Shown here in pieces: positions 46,339-54,320 of a stretch of DNA of 64,000 nt (positions are counted from its first letter, which is position 1; each line of letters starts with the position of its first letter). Location of the stretch: contig NZ_LQZQ01000045.1 of assembly GCF_001593005.1 (NCBI RefSeq), positions 868,001-932,000 of the forward strand, read 5' to 3'. The stretch is from Roseivirga ehrenbergii (GTDB lineage: Bacteria > Bacteroidota > Bacteroidia > Cytophagales > Cyclobacteriaceae). Under the pieces are notes generated by a model, which worked only from the letters and a program-made list of their open reading frames with translations, searched no databases and was not told the origin of the DNA. Made by a program: the position numbers and the translations under genes.

Positions 46339-46392
46339 TCATGTATTCACGACAGTAATAATTTGGGTGATAATAATAGTATTTGCTCTCAT
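46339..46392 (-). CDS. ilv leader peptide 1 (attenuator)
   Basis: The 17-residue frame reads MRANTIIITQIITVVNT and then TGA, with five Ile, two Val and four Thr codons. A promoter ends 8 nt before its ATG, so it is the first translated item of the ilv mRNA. Together with its terminator it would let transcription pass only when Ile, Val or Thr tRNAs are uncharged. No Leu codon is present. Confidence 0.88.
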   Translation of the reverse strand: MRANTIIITQIITVVNT

Positions 46393-46400
46393 TGTTGGCT

Positions 46401-46430
46401 CAAAGGAAATTAGATTGTTTTTCTAATCAA
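46401..46430 (-). promoter_or_regulatory. Promoter of the ilv operon
   Basis: On the minus strand TTG (46430-46428), a 19-nt spacer and TTCCTTTG (46408-46401) fit the Bacteroidota promoter at all but one position. It is placed so that transcription starts a few bases before leader peptide 1. Confidence 0.65.
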
Positions 46431-46443
46431 AGAATTTTTAAAT

Positions 46444-47157
46444 TCAATTTTCACAAAACACGCCTTTAGGGAAATAAATCTGACTGTGTTCATAAGTCAT
46501 TAAACCCTTTTTCACTAGCTCGTGAGCAGCAAAATCAGCTTCTATCCCTCCTTCAATATTAGACTGGTAAAAAATCAGTTGCCCTTCATTTTCGTTGAGG
46601 TTTAAAGCTCCTATTATGGTGTTTTGGCCACTTTTATGGGAAACAGACCTGATTAAATTTTCAGTAAAACGGTTGGTTTTAACAGCGGCAATGTCTTCAT
46701 TTTCCTTATTAGATTTGTACCGAACAAAATAATAGTTCATTGCCATTTCTACATCGGCTTCATTTTTATCCCAAAGTGTGCAAAGTGTTTTCTTTACAGC
46801 ATTGTGAGGGATAGGATCGGTGGAGAAAACCTCCAATATATAGCGATCAGCAGCAATAGCAGGGTCTGAATTGAGAATGGTTTTGGTTTCTTCCACATTG
46901 GTATCAAATAAGAAAACGCCACCTCCCGTAAAGAACGGTCCAGCCGCAATCATCTTCTTATCCTTCACCAAGCGGTTGATATTATTCATATGTCCGGTTT
47001 GTAAAGAGTCAATAGCCGCCTGAGAAATTTCAGCTTTGTTCGGGTTAGTATTCAGAAAAACGAAAGTGTATCGCCCATTTCCGTATTGCGCTGACAATGA
47101 AAATGACAAACAAAAAATAAAGGCTGTTAATAAAATACGTGTCATGGTGGGTTTCAT
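46444..47157 (-). CDS. Secreted YciI-like protein
   Basis: The 237-residue protein has a signal peptide (MTRILLTAFIFCLSFSLSAQ; an ATG at 47145 is as likely as the one at 47157). A YCII-like domain follows (TFVFLNTNPNK, then HMNNINRLVKDKKMIAAGPFF, GGGVFLFDTNVEETKTIL and ADRYILEVF), and then a second related region (about 125-237). YciI folds have ferredoxin-like geometry and mostly unknown function. The gene ends just upstream of the ilv promoter, in the same direction. Confidence 0.75.
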   Translation of the reverse strand: MKPTMTRILLTAFIFCLSFSLSAQYGNGRYTFVFLNTNPNKAEISQAAIDSLQTGHMNNINRLVKDKKMIAAGPFFTGGGVFLFDTNVEETKTILNSDPAIAADRYILEVFSTDPIPHNAVKKTLCTLWDKNEADVEMAMNYYFVRYKSNKENEDIAAVKTNRFTENLIRSVSHKSGQNTIIGALNLNENEGQLIFYQSNIEGGIEADFAAHELVKKGLMTYEHSQIYFPKGVFCEN

Positions 47158-48129
47158 AAATACATGCTAAATATAAGTGCTTATTTATAGCTGTTCATAC
47201 TGCTCAAGATATCAAAGGTATTTTTTTAAAAAAATTATGATGCGAAAGGTAGTCCGATAGATCGCTTCGCACTTGCAGTCTCTAGCAAGCAACTTAGGTA
47301 ATTTGAAATTGAGATTGCTTCATGGGACAGTGAGATTGCTTCACGTAAATACCTCCACTCCGAATAACATCTGCAGGTTCGCAATGACGGTCTCAATCAC
47401 ACATTATTCTTGAATGCAAATCACCTCAAACGCCTCATCGGAGCGTCACTGCGAGGCACAGGCCATGCGGTAGCAATGGACTGTAACGAAGCAGTCTCTA
47501 GTAAACAGCTTAGGTAATTAGAAATTCAGATTGCTTCACGGGACAGTGAGATTGCTTCACGTAAATACTTCCACTCCGAATAACATCAGCAGGTTCGCAA
47601 CGCTTGCGCTGAAGCTACAGCGAAGGAGCAATGAGGGATAATGCAGGTATTTCCTGTTAATAATAGTTTAATCACACATTATACTTCAATGCAAATCACC
47701 ACAAACGCCCCATCGAAGCGTCACTGCGAGGCACAGGCCATGCGGTAGCAATGGACTGTAACGAAGCAGTCTCTAGCAAGCAGCTTAGGTAATTTGAAAT
47801 TGAGATTGCTTCACGTAAACCTGTTCACTCCGATAAACCGTAGCAGGTTCGCAATACCCTACCCCATTCCTTTGCTCCTCTTTGCGTGCTTTGCGGTAAA
47901 ATCAAACCTTCTTGTATTGCTGCAAAAAACCTCTACGAGGTGACTGAAAATAGTAAACTTCTACACTCATTTTTAAAAACTAGTTATCATCATAATTTTA
48001 TTTTAACATATTTTTATATGTTAATTATTTAATATATAAAATTTCAAGCTCCAATTCACCCATCGGTAAATTTTAGGCGGTTCATCCTAATAATATTTTC
48101 TATCTTTTGCTGACGAAACAACCACAACT
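47158..48129. repeat. Long intergenic region with three related repeat units
   Basis: Three copies of a unit recur around GCAGTCTCTAG at 47275, 47491 and 47765, spanning about 47272-47856. Units 2 and 3 also share GCGTCACTGCGAGGCACAGG and CCATGCGGTAGCAATGGACTG (47450 and 47718). Common parts include CTTAGGTAATT, GAGATTGCTTCACG and CACTCCGAATAACAT, then GCAGGTTCGCAA. Unit 2 has about 60 extra bases (CGCTTGCGCTGAAGC onward). The last 200 bp are very AT-rich and precede the 1060-residue gene, with TATCTTTTG at 48101 as a weak promoter candidate. No coding region is seen. Confidence 0.8.
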
Positions 48130-51100
48130 ATGCGCACCAACAAACTCATTCTCTTAGCCTTGCTTCTTATTGTCCCACTATTCATCAATGCTCAAAACAG
48201 TCTAGATGACCAATTCGGATCACAACGTTTTCGGTTTATTGGACCAGAAGGCAACCGCGCCATTGCCATTGCTGGCGAACCGGGTAACCCCATGGTTAAT
48301 TACATTGGTGCCGCTTCTGGCGGACTTTGGAAAACTGAAAACGGAGGTCTCAACTGGCGTCCTATCTTCGATGATCAAGACATTTCCTCTATAGGCTCAA
48401 TAGCTTTAGCCCCTACCGACCCCAAGCAAATTTGGGTAGGAACAGGTGAAACTTTTATCATCCGTCCTGCTCATGCTATGGGCAATGGTATTTACTTTTC
48501 ACCAGATGCTGGGAAAACTTGGGAACATAAAGGTTTGGAAAAAACAGGCCGCATCGGTCGCGTAATTGTTCATCCTACCAATGCCAAGATAATTTATGCG
48601 GCATCATTAGGTCACACTTACGGCCCACAGCAAGAGCGAGGCATTTACCGTAGCAAAAATGGTGGTGACACTTGGGAGCGTATTCTTTTCATTGACGAAA
48701 ACACAGGCGCTTCCGATTTAGCCATCGACCCTAAAAACCCAAACATTCTCTATGCCGCCATGTGGTCTGTGCACATAAACTCTTGGGGTTTGAACAGTGG
48801 TGGTAACGGTGGTGGCATTTACCGCTCTACCGATGGTGGTGACACTTGGGAGCCGATGAACTTAAAAGGCCTTCCCGGAGGAGAAAAAAGACCCGTAGGG
48901 AAAACCGCAGTGGCTGTTTCTTACAGTAATCCAAATGTGGTATATGCCCTATTTGAAATCAACAGCCCAGAGCTTTGGAGGTCAGATAATAAAGGCGAAA
49001 CATGGACTTTAATGAGTCAGGACCATGATTGGAATGAGCGCGCACCCTATTATACCCGAATTGCTGTGGGCACAGGAAACCCAGATGAAGTCTACTCGCT
49101 GAGTGTGCGTTTTGTGCAATCACTAGATGGTGGAAAGACAAGAGAAAGAAGGCCTCCGAGCGGTGGTGGCGACAATCATGACATGTGGATTGACCCGACC
49201 AATCCTGACAGAATGATGGTAGCCCACGATGGCGGTGCGAGTATTACACTTGACCACGGGCGCTCTTTTCAGCGCGTAGTATTACCGATTGCACAGATGT
49301 ATCACGTTTCTGTAGATGACCAAATTCCATACAATGTATTCGGAAATCGTCAAGATGGCTGGTCCTATATGGGGCCTAGCAATTCGCTTCAAGGCTACAT
49401 TCCTTTGGGTTTATGGAAAGGTGTGGGAGGTTGCGAAAGTGGCTTCGCAAAGCCAGATCCGAATGATAATAATATTGTTTGGTCGGGTTGTTATGATGGC
49501 GGATTGGAAAGACATGATTTACGTACTGGCTACTCTAGAGAAGTGCGGGTTTGGCCAGAAGCAGGTTATGGTTGGGCACCAAAAGACATGAAATACCGCT
49601 GGCACTGGAACTTCCCTTTGAGTTTTTCAACCCATGTAAAACATCGCGTATATGTGGGAAGTCAGTTTGTACATCAATCTGACGATGGCGGCCAAAGCTG
49701 GCAAATCATCAGTCCGGATTTGACATTGAATGATAAAAGCCACCAAGAAAGTTCGGGTGGTGTTGCTATTGACAACTTGATGACTTTTGATGGTGCTACC
49801 CTTTTTGCTATTGAAGAATCGCCTTTAGAAGAAGGGCTAATTTGGGTAGGAACAAATGACGGCCAAGTGCAATTGACCCGAGATGCTGGTAAAAACTGGA
49901 CGAACCTTACGACCAATATCAAAGGTATGCCCGCTTGGGGAACCATTGCCAATATTCAGCCTTCAAAATACAATGCAGGTACGGCTTACATTTCGGTTGA
50001 CCTTCACCAAATGGGTGATTTCGATCCATACATTTATAAAACAACTGATTACGGTAAGACTTGGACGAAAATATCGGATGGTATTCCGAAGTCAGAATCG
50101 AGTTTTGTGCATGTAGTGAAGGAAGACCCAAAAAGAGAAGGAATGCTTTACGCGGGCATCGACAAGGGAATTTACATCAGTCATAACGATGGAAAAACAT
50201 GGTCACGATTGAAAAACAACCTACCTCCTGCCCCGGTATACTGGATGGAAGTGCAAGAGCATTTTGACGATTTGGTAGTAGCAACTTATGGCCGTGGTTA
50301 TTACATTTTAGATGACCTAGGCGCAATTCGAAACGCAGACAAACTGGGCAACGAAGCACAGGTTTTTGAAATGCGCGACACTTACCGTTTCAATTCAAGA
50401 GAAAGCATTAAAACCGATGGGCCAAGCAATAATTCAGGGCAGAACCCGCCTAATGGCGCCATCATCAATTACTATTTACCGCAGAAACATGATGGCAAAT
50501 TGCTATTAGAAATTCAGTCAATGAATGGAGAGGTGATCCGCACCATGGAACCCTCTAAAAATGCGGGTGTGAACCGAACGGTATGGAACCTCAGGTACGA
50601 ATCTACATACCGCCCACAACTGAGAACACAGCCTCCTGGTCGTCCTTGGGTGGAATTGAATGGTGAAGGCTGGCGTCCGCTTACTACTTGGGATTTAGAC
50701 CTAAATGCTGGTCAGTTAGGGCCAAGAGTAGTGCCGGGCAAATACAAAGCAGTACTGAAGATGATCGACAACAACGATAACCTGCAAAAGGAGATCGTCC
50801 AAGAGTTCAATGTGCTGAAAGACCCATTCTCTGAAGGAACCATTGCCGATATTCAAGCACAAGTGGACTTCTCTTTACAGTTGCGCGATGCCATGAACAT
50901 AGCAGTAAGCAGCATTAATGCAGTGGAAGTTTTGCGCAGTGAGCTAGAAGCCATTATTGCTGAAGAAAGCGATAAGAAAATCCAGAAAGAGGCCATTCGT
51001 CTGAAAGCTATTGCTGAAGATATTGCCAGTAAGCTTTACGACATCCATTTGACAGGAGCACGTGAAGATGCCTTCCGTTCTCCGATGAAACTTTATGGAC

Positions 51101-51312
51101 GTTTAAGTGCCTTGGCCAGCGACATTAATGGCAGCGGCATTGATTTCAAACCTACCGATCAACAAGGAGAAGTTTCTGAAATTTTAAATGAACGCTTGCA
51201 AAATGCTGTAAAACAGTTCGAGCAAATCAAGGAAAACGATATCGAAAAATTCAACAAAGCCCTTGAGAAGAAGAACAGAACCTTGACAATTGAGAAGACT
51301 GGGGGGAGGTAG
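48130..51312 (+). CDS. Secreted Asp-box beta-propeller protein (VPS10/BNR-like)
   Basis: The 1060-residue protein begins with a signal peptide (MRTNKLILLALLLIVPLFINAQ). At least nine Asp-box/BNR repeats follow: GGLWKTENGGLNW (64-76), GIYFSPDAGKTWE, GIYRSKNGGDTWE, GIYRSTDGGDTWEP, LWRSDNKGETWT, DDGGQSWQ, TRDAGKNWT, TTDYGKTWT and ISHNDGKTWS. These form two fused propellers over residues 30-720. A C-terminal part (about 730-1060) has a beta-sandwich piece and a helical end. Such Bacteroidota proteins are named glycosyl hydrolases or sortilin-like, but no catalytic residues are recognised here. It is probably exported or periplasmic. Confidence 0.85.
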   Translation: MRTNKLILLALLLIVPLFINAQNSLDDQFGSQRFRFIGPEGNRAIAIAGEPGNPMVNYIGAASGGLWKTENGGLNWRPIFDDQDISSIGSIALAPTDPKQIWVGTGETFIIRPAHAMGNGIYFSPDAGKTWEHKGLEKTGRIGRVIVHPTNAKIIYAASLGHTYGPQQERGIYRSKNGGDTWERILFIDENTGASDLAIDPKNPNILYAAMWSVHINSWGLNSGGNGGGIYRSTDGGDTWEPMNLKGLPGGEKRPVGKTAVAVSYSNPNVVYALFEINSPELWRSDNKGETWTLMSQDHDWNERAPYYTRIAVGTGNPDEVYSLSVRFVQSLDGGKTRERRPPSGGGDNHDMWIDPTNPDRMMVAHDGGASITLDHGRSFQRVVLPIAQMYHVSVDDQIPYNVFGNRQDGWSYMGPSNSLQGYIPLGLWKGVGGCESGFAKPDPNDNNIVWSGCYDGGLERHDLRTGYSREVRVWPEAGYGWAPKDMKYRWHWNFPLSFSTHVKHRVYVGSQFVHQSDDGGQSWQIISPDLTLNDKSHQESSGGVAIDNLMTFDGATLFAIEESPLEEGLIWVGTNDGQVQLTRDAGKNWTNLTTNIKGMPAWGTIANIQPSKYNAGTAYISVDLHQMGDFDPYIYKTTDYGKTWTKISDGIPKSESSFVHVVKEDPKREGMLYAGIDKGIYISHNDGKTWSRLKNNLPPAPVYWMEVQEHFDDLVVATYGRGYYILDDLGAIRNADKLGNEAQVFEMRDTYRFNSRESIKTDGPSNNSGQNPPNGAIINYYLPQKHDGKLLLEIQSMNGEVIRTMEPSKNAGVNRTVWNLRYESTYRPQLRTQPPGRPWVELNGEGWRPLTTWDLDLNAGQLGPRVVPGKYKAVLKMIDNNDNLQKEIVQEFNVLKDPFSEGTIADIQAQVDFSLQLRDAMNIAVSSINAVEVLRSELEAIIAEESDKKIQKEAIRLKAIAEDIASKLYDIHLTGAREDAFRSPMKLYGRLSALASDINGSGIDFKPTDQQGEVSEILNERLQNAVKQFEQIKENDIEKFNKALEKKNRTLTIEKTGGR

Positions 51313-51333
51313 TGGTTAGTTATTGGTGATTAG

Positions 51334-51382
51334 TTATCAGTTATCAGTTATCAGTTATCAGTTATCAGTTATCAGTTATCAG
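51334..51382 (+). repeat. Seven tandem copies of TTATCAG
   Basis: The heptamer TTATCAG repeats seven times without error (49 bp), preceded by degenerate copies (TTAGTTATTGGTGAT). It lies 27 bp before the ATG of the next gene, where a change in copy number could shift a promoter spacing. Confidence 0.92.
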
Positions 51383-51409
51383 GAAACGGGTTAATACATT
51401 TATGAGTTT

Positions 51410-52126
51410 ATGAAAAACGAACCAAACAGGTTTTATTCTACATTCAATTCCAAAAAAGACAAAAAGGAATTTCAAATACGTGAATTAGGCAAAGACACTT
51501 TTCGTGGCATGGGAGTATCAATTTTATATGGCAATGGTGAATCCTATGGAAGAGAAGTACACTCCTCTCCAACAACTGAAAGTGACTATGATGAGCATTT
51601 CACAAAGGAATTACTAAGAATAAAACCCGCATACATAGTAGAGGACTTCCTTGATTTTCATTTTAAAGAGTATTGTAATCTTCCTGATTATGATCCTGAT
51701 TTATTTTGCAAACATATGAGGTATGTTATTCTCGATAGAGTTAAAAGGTCAAACCGAGAACCATATATCGAAATAGTTTCAAACTGGATAGCCAATACTC
51801 AGGACACTTTAAATTCTATAGGTTCTCAAGTAATAATAGATGGTTTTACGAGTGATGAAATTTTAACCATTTCTCACAATCTTGATGAACTTCTGTTGAG
51901 AATATCAAAACTTGAACTGGGTCAAGAAATCATATATCAAGACGTTGTTGAGCAAATTGAAGAGTTGAAACAACTTTCTCATAAAATGAAGAAGAAAACT
52001 TGGGTTGACTTATTAAAAAGGAAGCTAATATCATTTGGCTTGGGCAAGTTGACAGAACAGGGATTCTCTTTAATAACGAGCATTTTTGGGGATAACAAAC
52101 TTCTAGGAAAAGGTGATATATTCTGA
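51410..52126 (+). CDS. Protein of unknown function
   Basis: This 238-residue soluble protein has no recognised family. It has a charged N-terminus, then FTKELLRIKPAYIVEDFLDFHFKEY and YILDRVKRSNREP, and a C-terminal helix rich in Lys and Leu (VEQIEELKQLSHKMKKKTWVDLLKRKL, residues about 183-210) ending in a hydrophobic stretch (SFGLGKLTEQGFSLITSIF). The tail could associate with a membrane or another helix. Tandem TTATCAG repeats precede it. Two further unknown genes follow on the same strand. Confidence 0.7.
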   Translation: MKNEPNRFYSTFNSKKDKKEFQIRELGKDTFRGMGVSILYGNGESYGREVHSSPTTESDYDEHFTKELLRIKPAYIVEDFLDFHFKEYCNLPDYDPDLFCKHMRYVILDRVKRSNREPYIEIVSNWIANTQDTLNSIGSQVIIDGFTSDEILTISHNLDELLLRISKLELGQEIIYQDVVEQIEELKQLSHKMKKKTWVDLLKRKLISFGLGKLTEQGFSLITSIFGDNKLLGKGDIF

Positions 52127-52162
52127 CAATCAAAAAAAGAGTAGAGATTTAAAGTATGAAGC

Positions 52163-52630
52163 TTGAACCACTATTTTTTACATAGAACTAATAACTTTTC
52201 GAAACCCAGTCTTTGGTTTAGCAGAGCATTCATTGCCTCGGTTTTGACTATTCAATTGTTTATTTGGGAGTTTGAAGCGTCATATGAATACATCCGGTAT
52301 GTGTTGACAATCATTATTTTACTAGCCACTATATTGGCTCGTAAAGCAGATATCGCTGTGGACGGAGAATACTTCTATTGCCTAAACACCTCTATCCTAC
52401 CCCAACTATCCAGTACCAATAAATTTAAAATTAGCGAACTCACTTCAATTAGAGGTAGATCATATGACTCCTCTTTTCTGGCTTTCTATCATAGAAGATC
52501 CTTGAAAGGATTAGACTACGGCATTGAGATGACCTTTAAAGATGGAACATCAGAGAGTCTTGATGTGAACATTTATAAAATAGAATTACAAAGAATATTA
52601 AGCAAAGTTCGTGAATTGATGACCGATTAG
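52163..52630 (+). CDS. Unknown membrane protein with two TM helices, PH-like tail
   Basis: The reading frame has no ATG near its start, so I use a TTG (MNHYFLHRTNNF). The 155-residue product has two hydrophobic segments (about 22-40 and 45-60), then a soluble part (FKISELTSIRGRSYDSSFLAFYHRRS, GLDYGIEMTFKDGTSESLDVNI). The beta-rich pattern resembles bacterial PH-domain membrane proteins. The function is unknown. The TTG start is uncertain, but codon use looks coding. Confidence 0.6.
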   Translation: MNHYFLHRTNNFSKPSLWFSRAFIASVLTIQLFIWEFEASYEYIRYVLTIIILLATILARKADIAVDGEYFYCLNTSILPQLSSTNKFKISELTSIRGRSYDSSFLAFYHRRSLKGLDYGIEMTFKDGTSESLDVNIYKIELQRILSKVRELMTD

Positions 52631-52763
52631 GAAGCAACAGACTTATCCTTCCAAATCCATCATCAATAAATCAAGACATGAATAGGCTTTATACCTTTCA
52701 TTCGTATTTTCACAATTTTCAAAATCACTTTCGCAAATGAAGTCGTGACTTAAAAATAGATTT

Positions 52764-53240
52764 ATGGAAAACCCTATTCAAGCTTGGATCAATGAAGACA
52801 AAACACTTTCTGACCTCTTGGTTGAGATTCAATCTCTAGACATTACGGTATTAGAGCAAGCAGAAGTTGCATTCGATAAACTGTGCGAGTTATATGATTT
52901 ACCAAAAATGCCAGAAGACATTGAAAAGTATAAAGCATTTTTTGAGGAAAAGGGTATTGAAGAGCCAAGTTCAGTTTTTAAAGAACATGCCTTATTAAAG
53001 TTTCTAGAACCAAATAATGATCCACGCGGATTAGTACTAACTGCTGTTTACCATGTAAAAAATGGATTACGCGTGGATTACGAAGAGATAGCGGAGAAAG
53101 AGTTCGGAAAAAACATACCGAAAGATCTACAGGTTGGCATTAGAGGAACTGGTATTCAGGGTGAAGTGGTTTTCCCTACTATTGAAAATAAGAGTTGGGT
53201 TGAGTTAGGCTGTAAAGTTAATGCTAAACTCAGCAGATAA
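52764..53240 (+). CDS. Conserved-looking hypothetical protein
   Basis: The 158-residue soluble protein shows no signal or membrane segment. An acidic helical N-terminal part (DKTLSDLLVEIQSLDITVLEQAEVAF) and YDLPKMPEDIEKYKAFFEEKGIE lead into a beta-rich end (GLRVDYEEIAEKEFGKNIP, VGIRGTGIQGEVVFPTIENKSWVELGCKVN). I recognise no family. It ends an accessory run of three unknown genes. Confidence 0.65.
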   Translation: MENPIQAWINEDKTLSDLLVEIQSLDITVLEQAEVAFDKLCELYDLPKMPEDIEKYKAFFEEKGIEEPSSVFKEHALLKFLEPNNDPRGLVLTAVYHVKNGLRVDYEEIAEKEFGKNIPKDLQVGIRGTGIQGEVVFPTIENKSWVELGCKVNAKLSR

Positions 53241-53634
53241 AACATCGATCTCAATCGTCCTGAAGTATGTTGATTTCTAAATCATCTCACACGAGCAGGG
53301 TTTAAAACCCAATTGTATTTTCACCAAACTTCCAAACCTATAAAGCATAGAGATATAGCGTTTCGATAAGAGTCATATTTTGTTAATGAACACTAACCAA
53401 TCGCCCTGAAAGGGCACAATAACATAACGAAGGGTGAAGCCCTTCGAGACACAACAAATCTACTTCCTTATTATAGTCCTGTAGGGACGATCAAATCCTC
53501 CATGATCTTTGCAGTTTAATCCTCTTCCCAACTTTATTAAGACTTAGCTAAAAATTAAAAACCTCGTAAAACATTTAACATGTGCTTTCGAGGTTTTCAT
53601 AATTCTAAAATGTAAACTGAGTTCAGACCCTTAA
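53241..53634. repeat. Intergenic region with REP-like double hairpin
   Basis: At 53403-53446 two hairpins occur side by side: GCCCT-GAA-AGGGC, then CGAAGGG-TGAAG-CCCTTCG, joined by ACAATAACATAA. I associate this type with REP elements in Bacteroidota. CCTGTAGGGACGATCAAATC follows at 53478. The remaining bases show nothing except the terminator at 53558-53597. Confidence 0.6.
53558..53597 (-). terminator. Terminator of the cystatin-like gene
   Basis: AAAACCTCG (53558-53566) pairs with CGAGGTTTT (53589-53597) around 22 nt. On the minus strand the 3' arm ends in a T-run, 38 bp after the stop of the gene. Confidence 0.6.
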
Positions 53635-53910
53635 TTACACTTCTTGAATGTGAGTAATATGTGCAGCACCCTTAAGTGGTTTGTAAACACTTACAATGGC
53701 AGCTCCATTGTTTGGATACCTTGTTGCAGCTTGAGTGTTACAGAAGAACTTGTAATTCATTCCTGCAACAACTTGCTGAGAAACGGCTACTGGAGAATAG
53801 GTTACACCTAAAAGCCCATCTACTGCCTCTTTAAAAGCTCCTTCGGCTTCTGCGCTCATTTTACAAGTATATGGAGAAAAAGCGCCTACTAAATTGGTTG
53901 AATTTGACAT
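53635..53910 (-). CDS. Small cystatin/stefin-like protein
   Basis: The 91-residue protein carries QQVVAGMNYKFFCNT (residues 45-59), which matches the QxVxG protease-binding loop of cystatins together with the following NYxFF strand. The helix (KMSAEAEGAFKEAV, residues 17-30) before it and a beta C-terminus (AAIVSVYKPLKGAAHITHIQEV) agree with the stefin fold. No signal peptide is visible, so it is likely cytoplasmic, like stefins. It might inhibit cysteine peptidases, but this is inferred from a short motif only. Confidence 0.72.
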   Translation of the reverse strand: MSNSTNLVGAFSPYTCKMSAEAEGAFKEAVDGLLGVTYSPVAVSQQVVAGMNYKFFCNTQAATRYPNNGAAIVSVYKPLKGAAHITHIQEV

Positions 53911-54320
53911 GATTATTTGGTTTAAGTTTATGAATGATTTACAGAGGTTAACAACCTCTTATGCAATCATGAGTGAGATTGTAGCTACTAAACCGATAAA
54001 CCCTCTAGTGATTACATTGTAAATTTCATTGATAAACAATCCTTATCAATGACTAGAAAGCGTGACTTTAAATACTAATTATAAATAGGTACTATTCTAC
54101 AATTAAATGGTATTTAATAAAATTATTTAATTATTTTAATTTTATATATTTCTATGCAATATGTAAAATAGCCGTTCAGATAACTAAAAAGTCATCTTCA
54201 CTCCTTTCTACAAATGTTTTCAAACCGCCAGCCAATTTTATTAACTCATATCATTGATTTATGAATGACTTTTTAACATCTTCCGCGCTAAACTCAAATA
54301 AGATCATATCACAAAATTTC
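53911..54320. other. AT-rich upstream region with two hairpins
   Basis: Close to the cystatin-like start lies the hairpin AGAGGTT-AAC-AACCTCT (53943-53959), and farther away CATTGATAA...TTATCAATG (54027-54051, 7-nt loop). Both could be operators or leader structures of that minus-strand gene. The rest is very AT-rich (TATTTAATAAAATTATTTAA near 54110), without a clear gene. Confidence 0.45.

Noticed and set aside
45881-46392. A riboswitch in the ilv leader
   Set aside because: No known aptamer pattern was recognised, and the leader is fully explained by two peptide-based attenuators.
51334-51382. Tandem TTATCAG repeats as a CRISPR array
   Set aside because: Units are 7 bp with no spacers and no cas genes nearby, so it is a simple sequence repeat.
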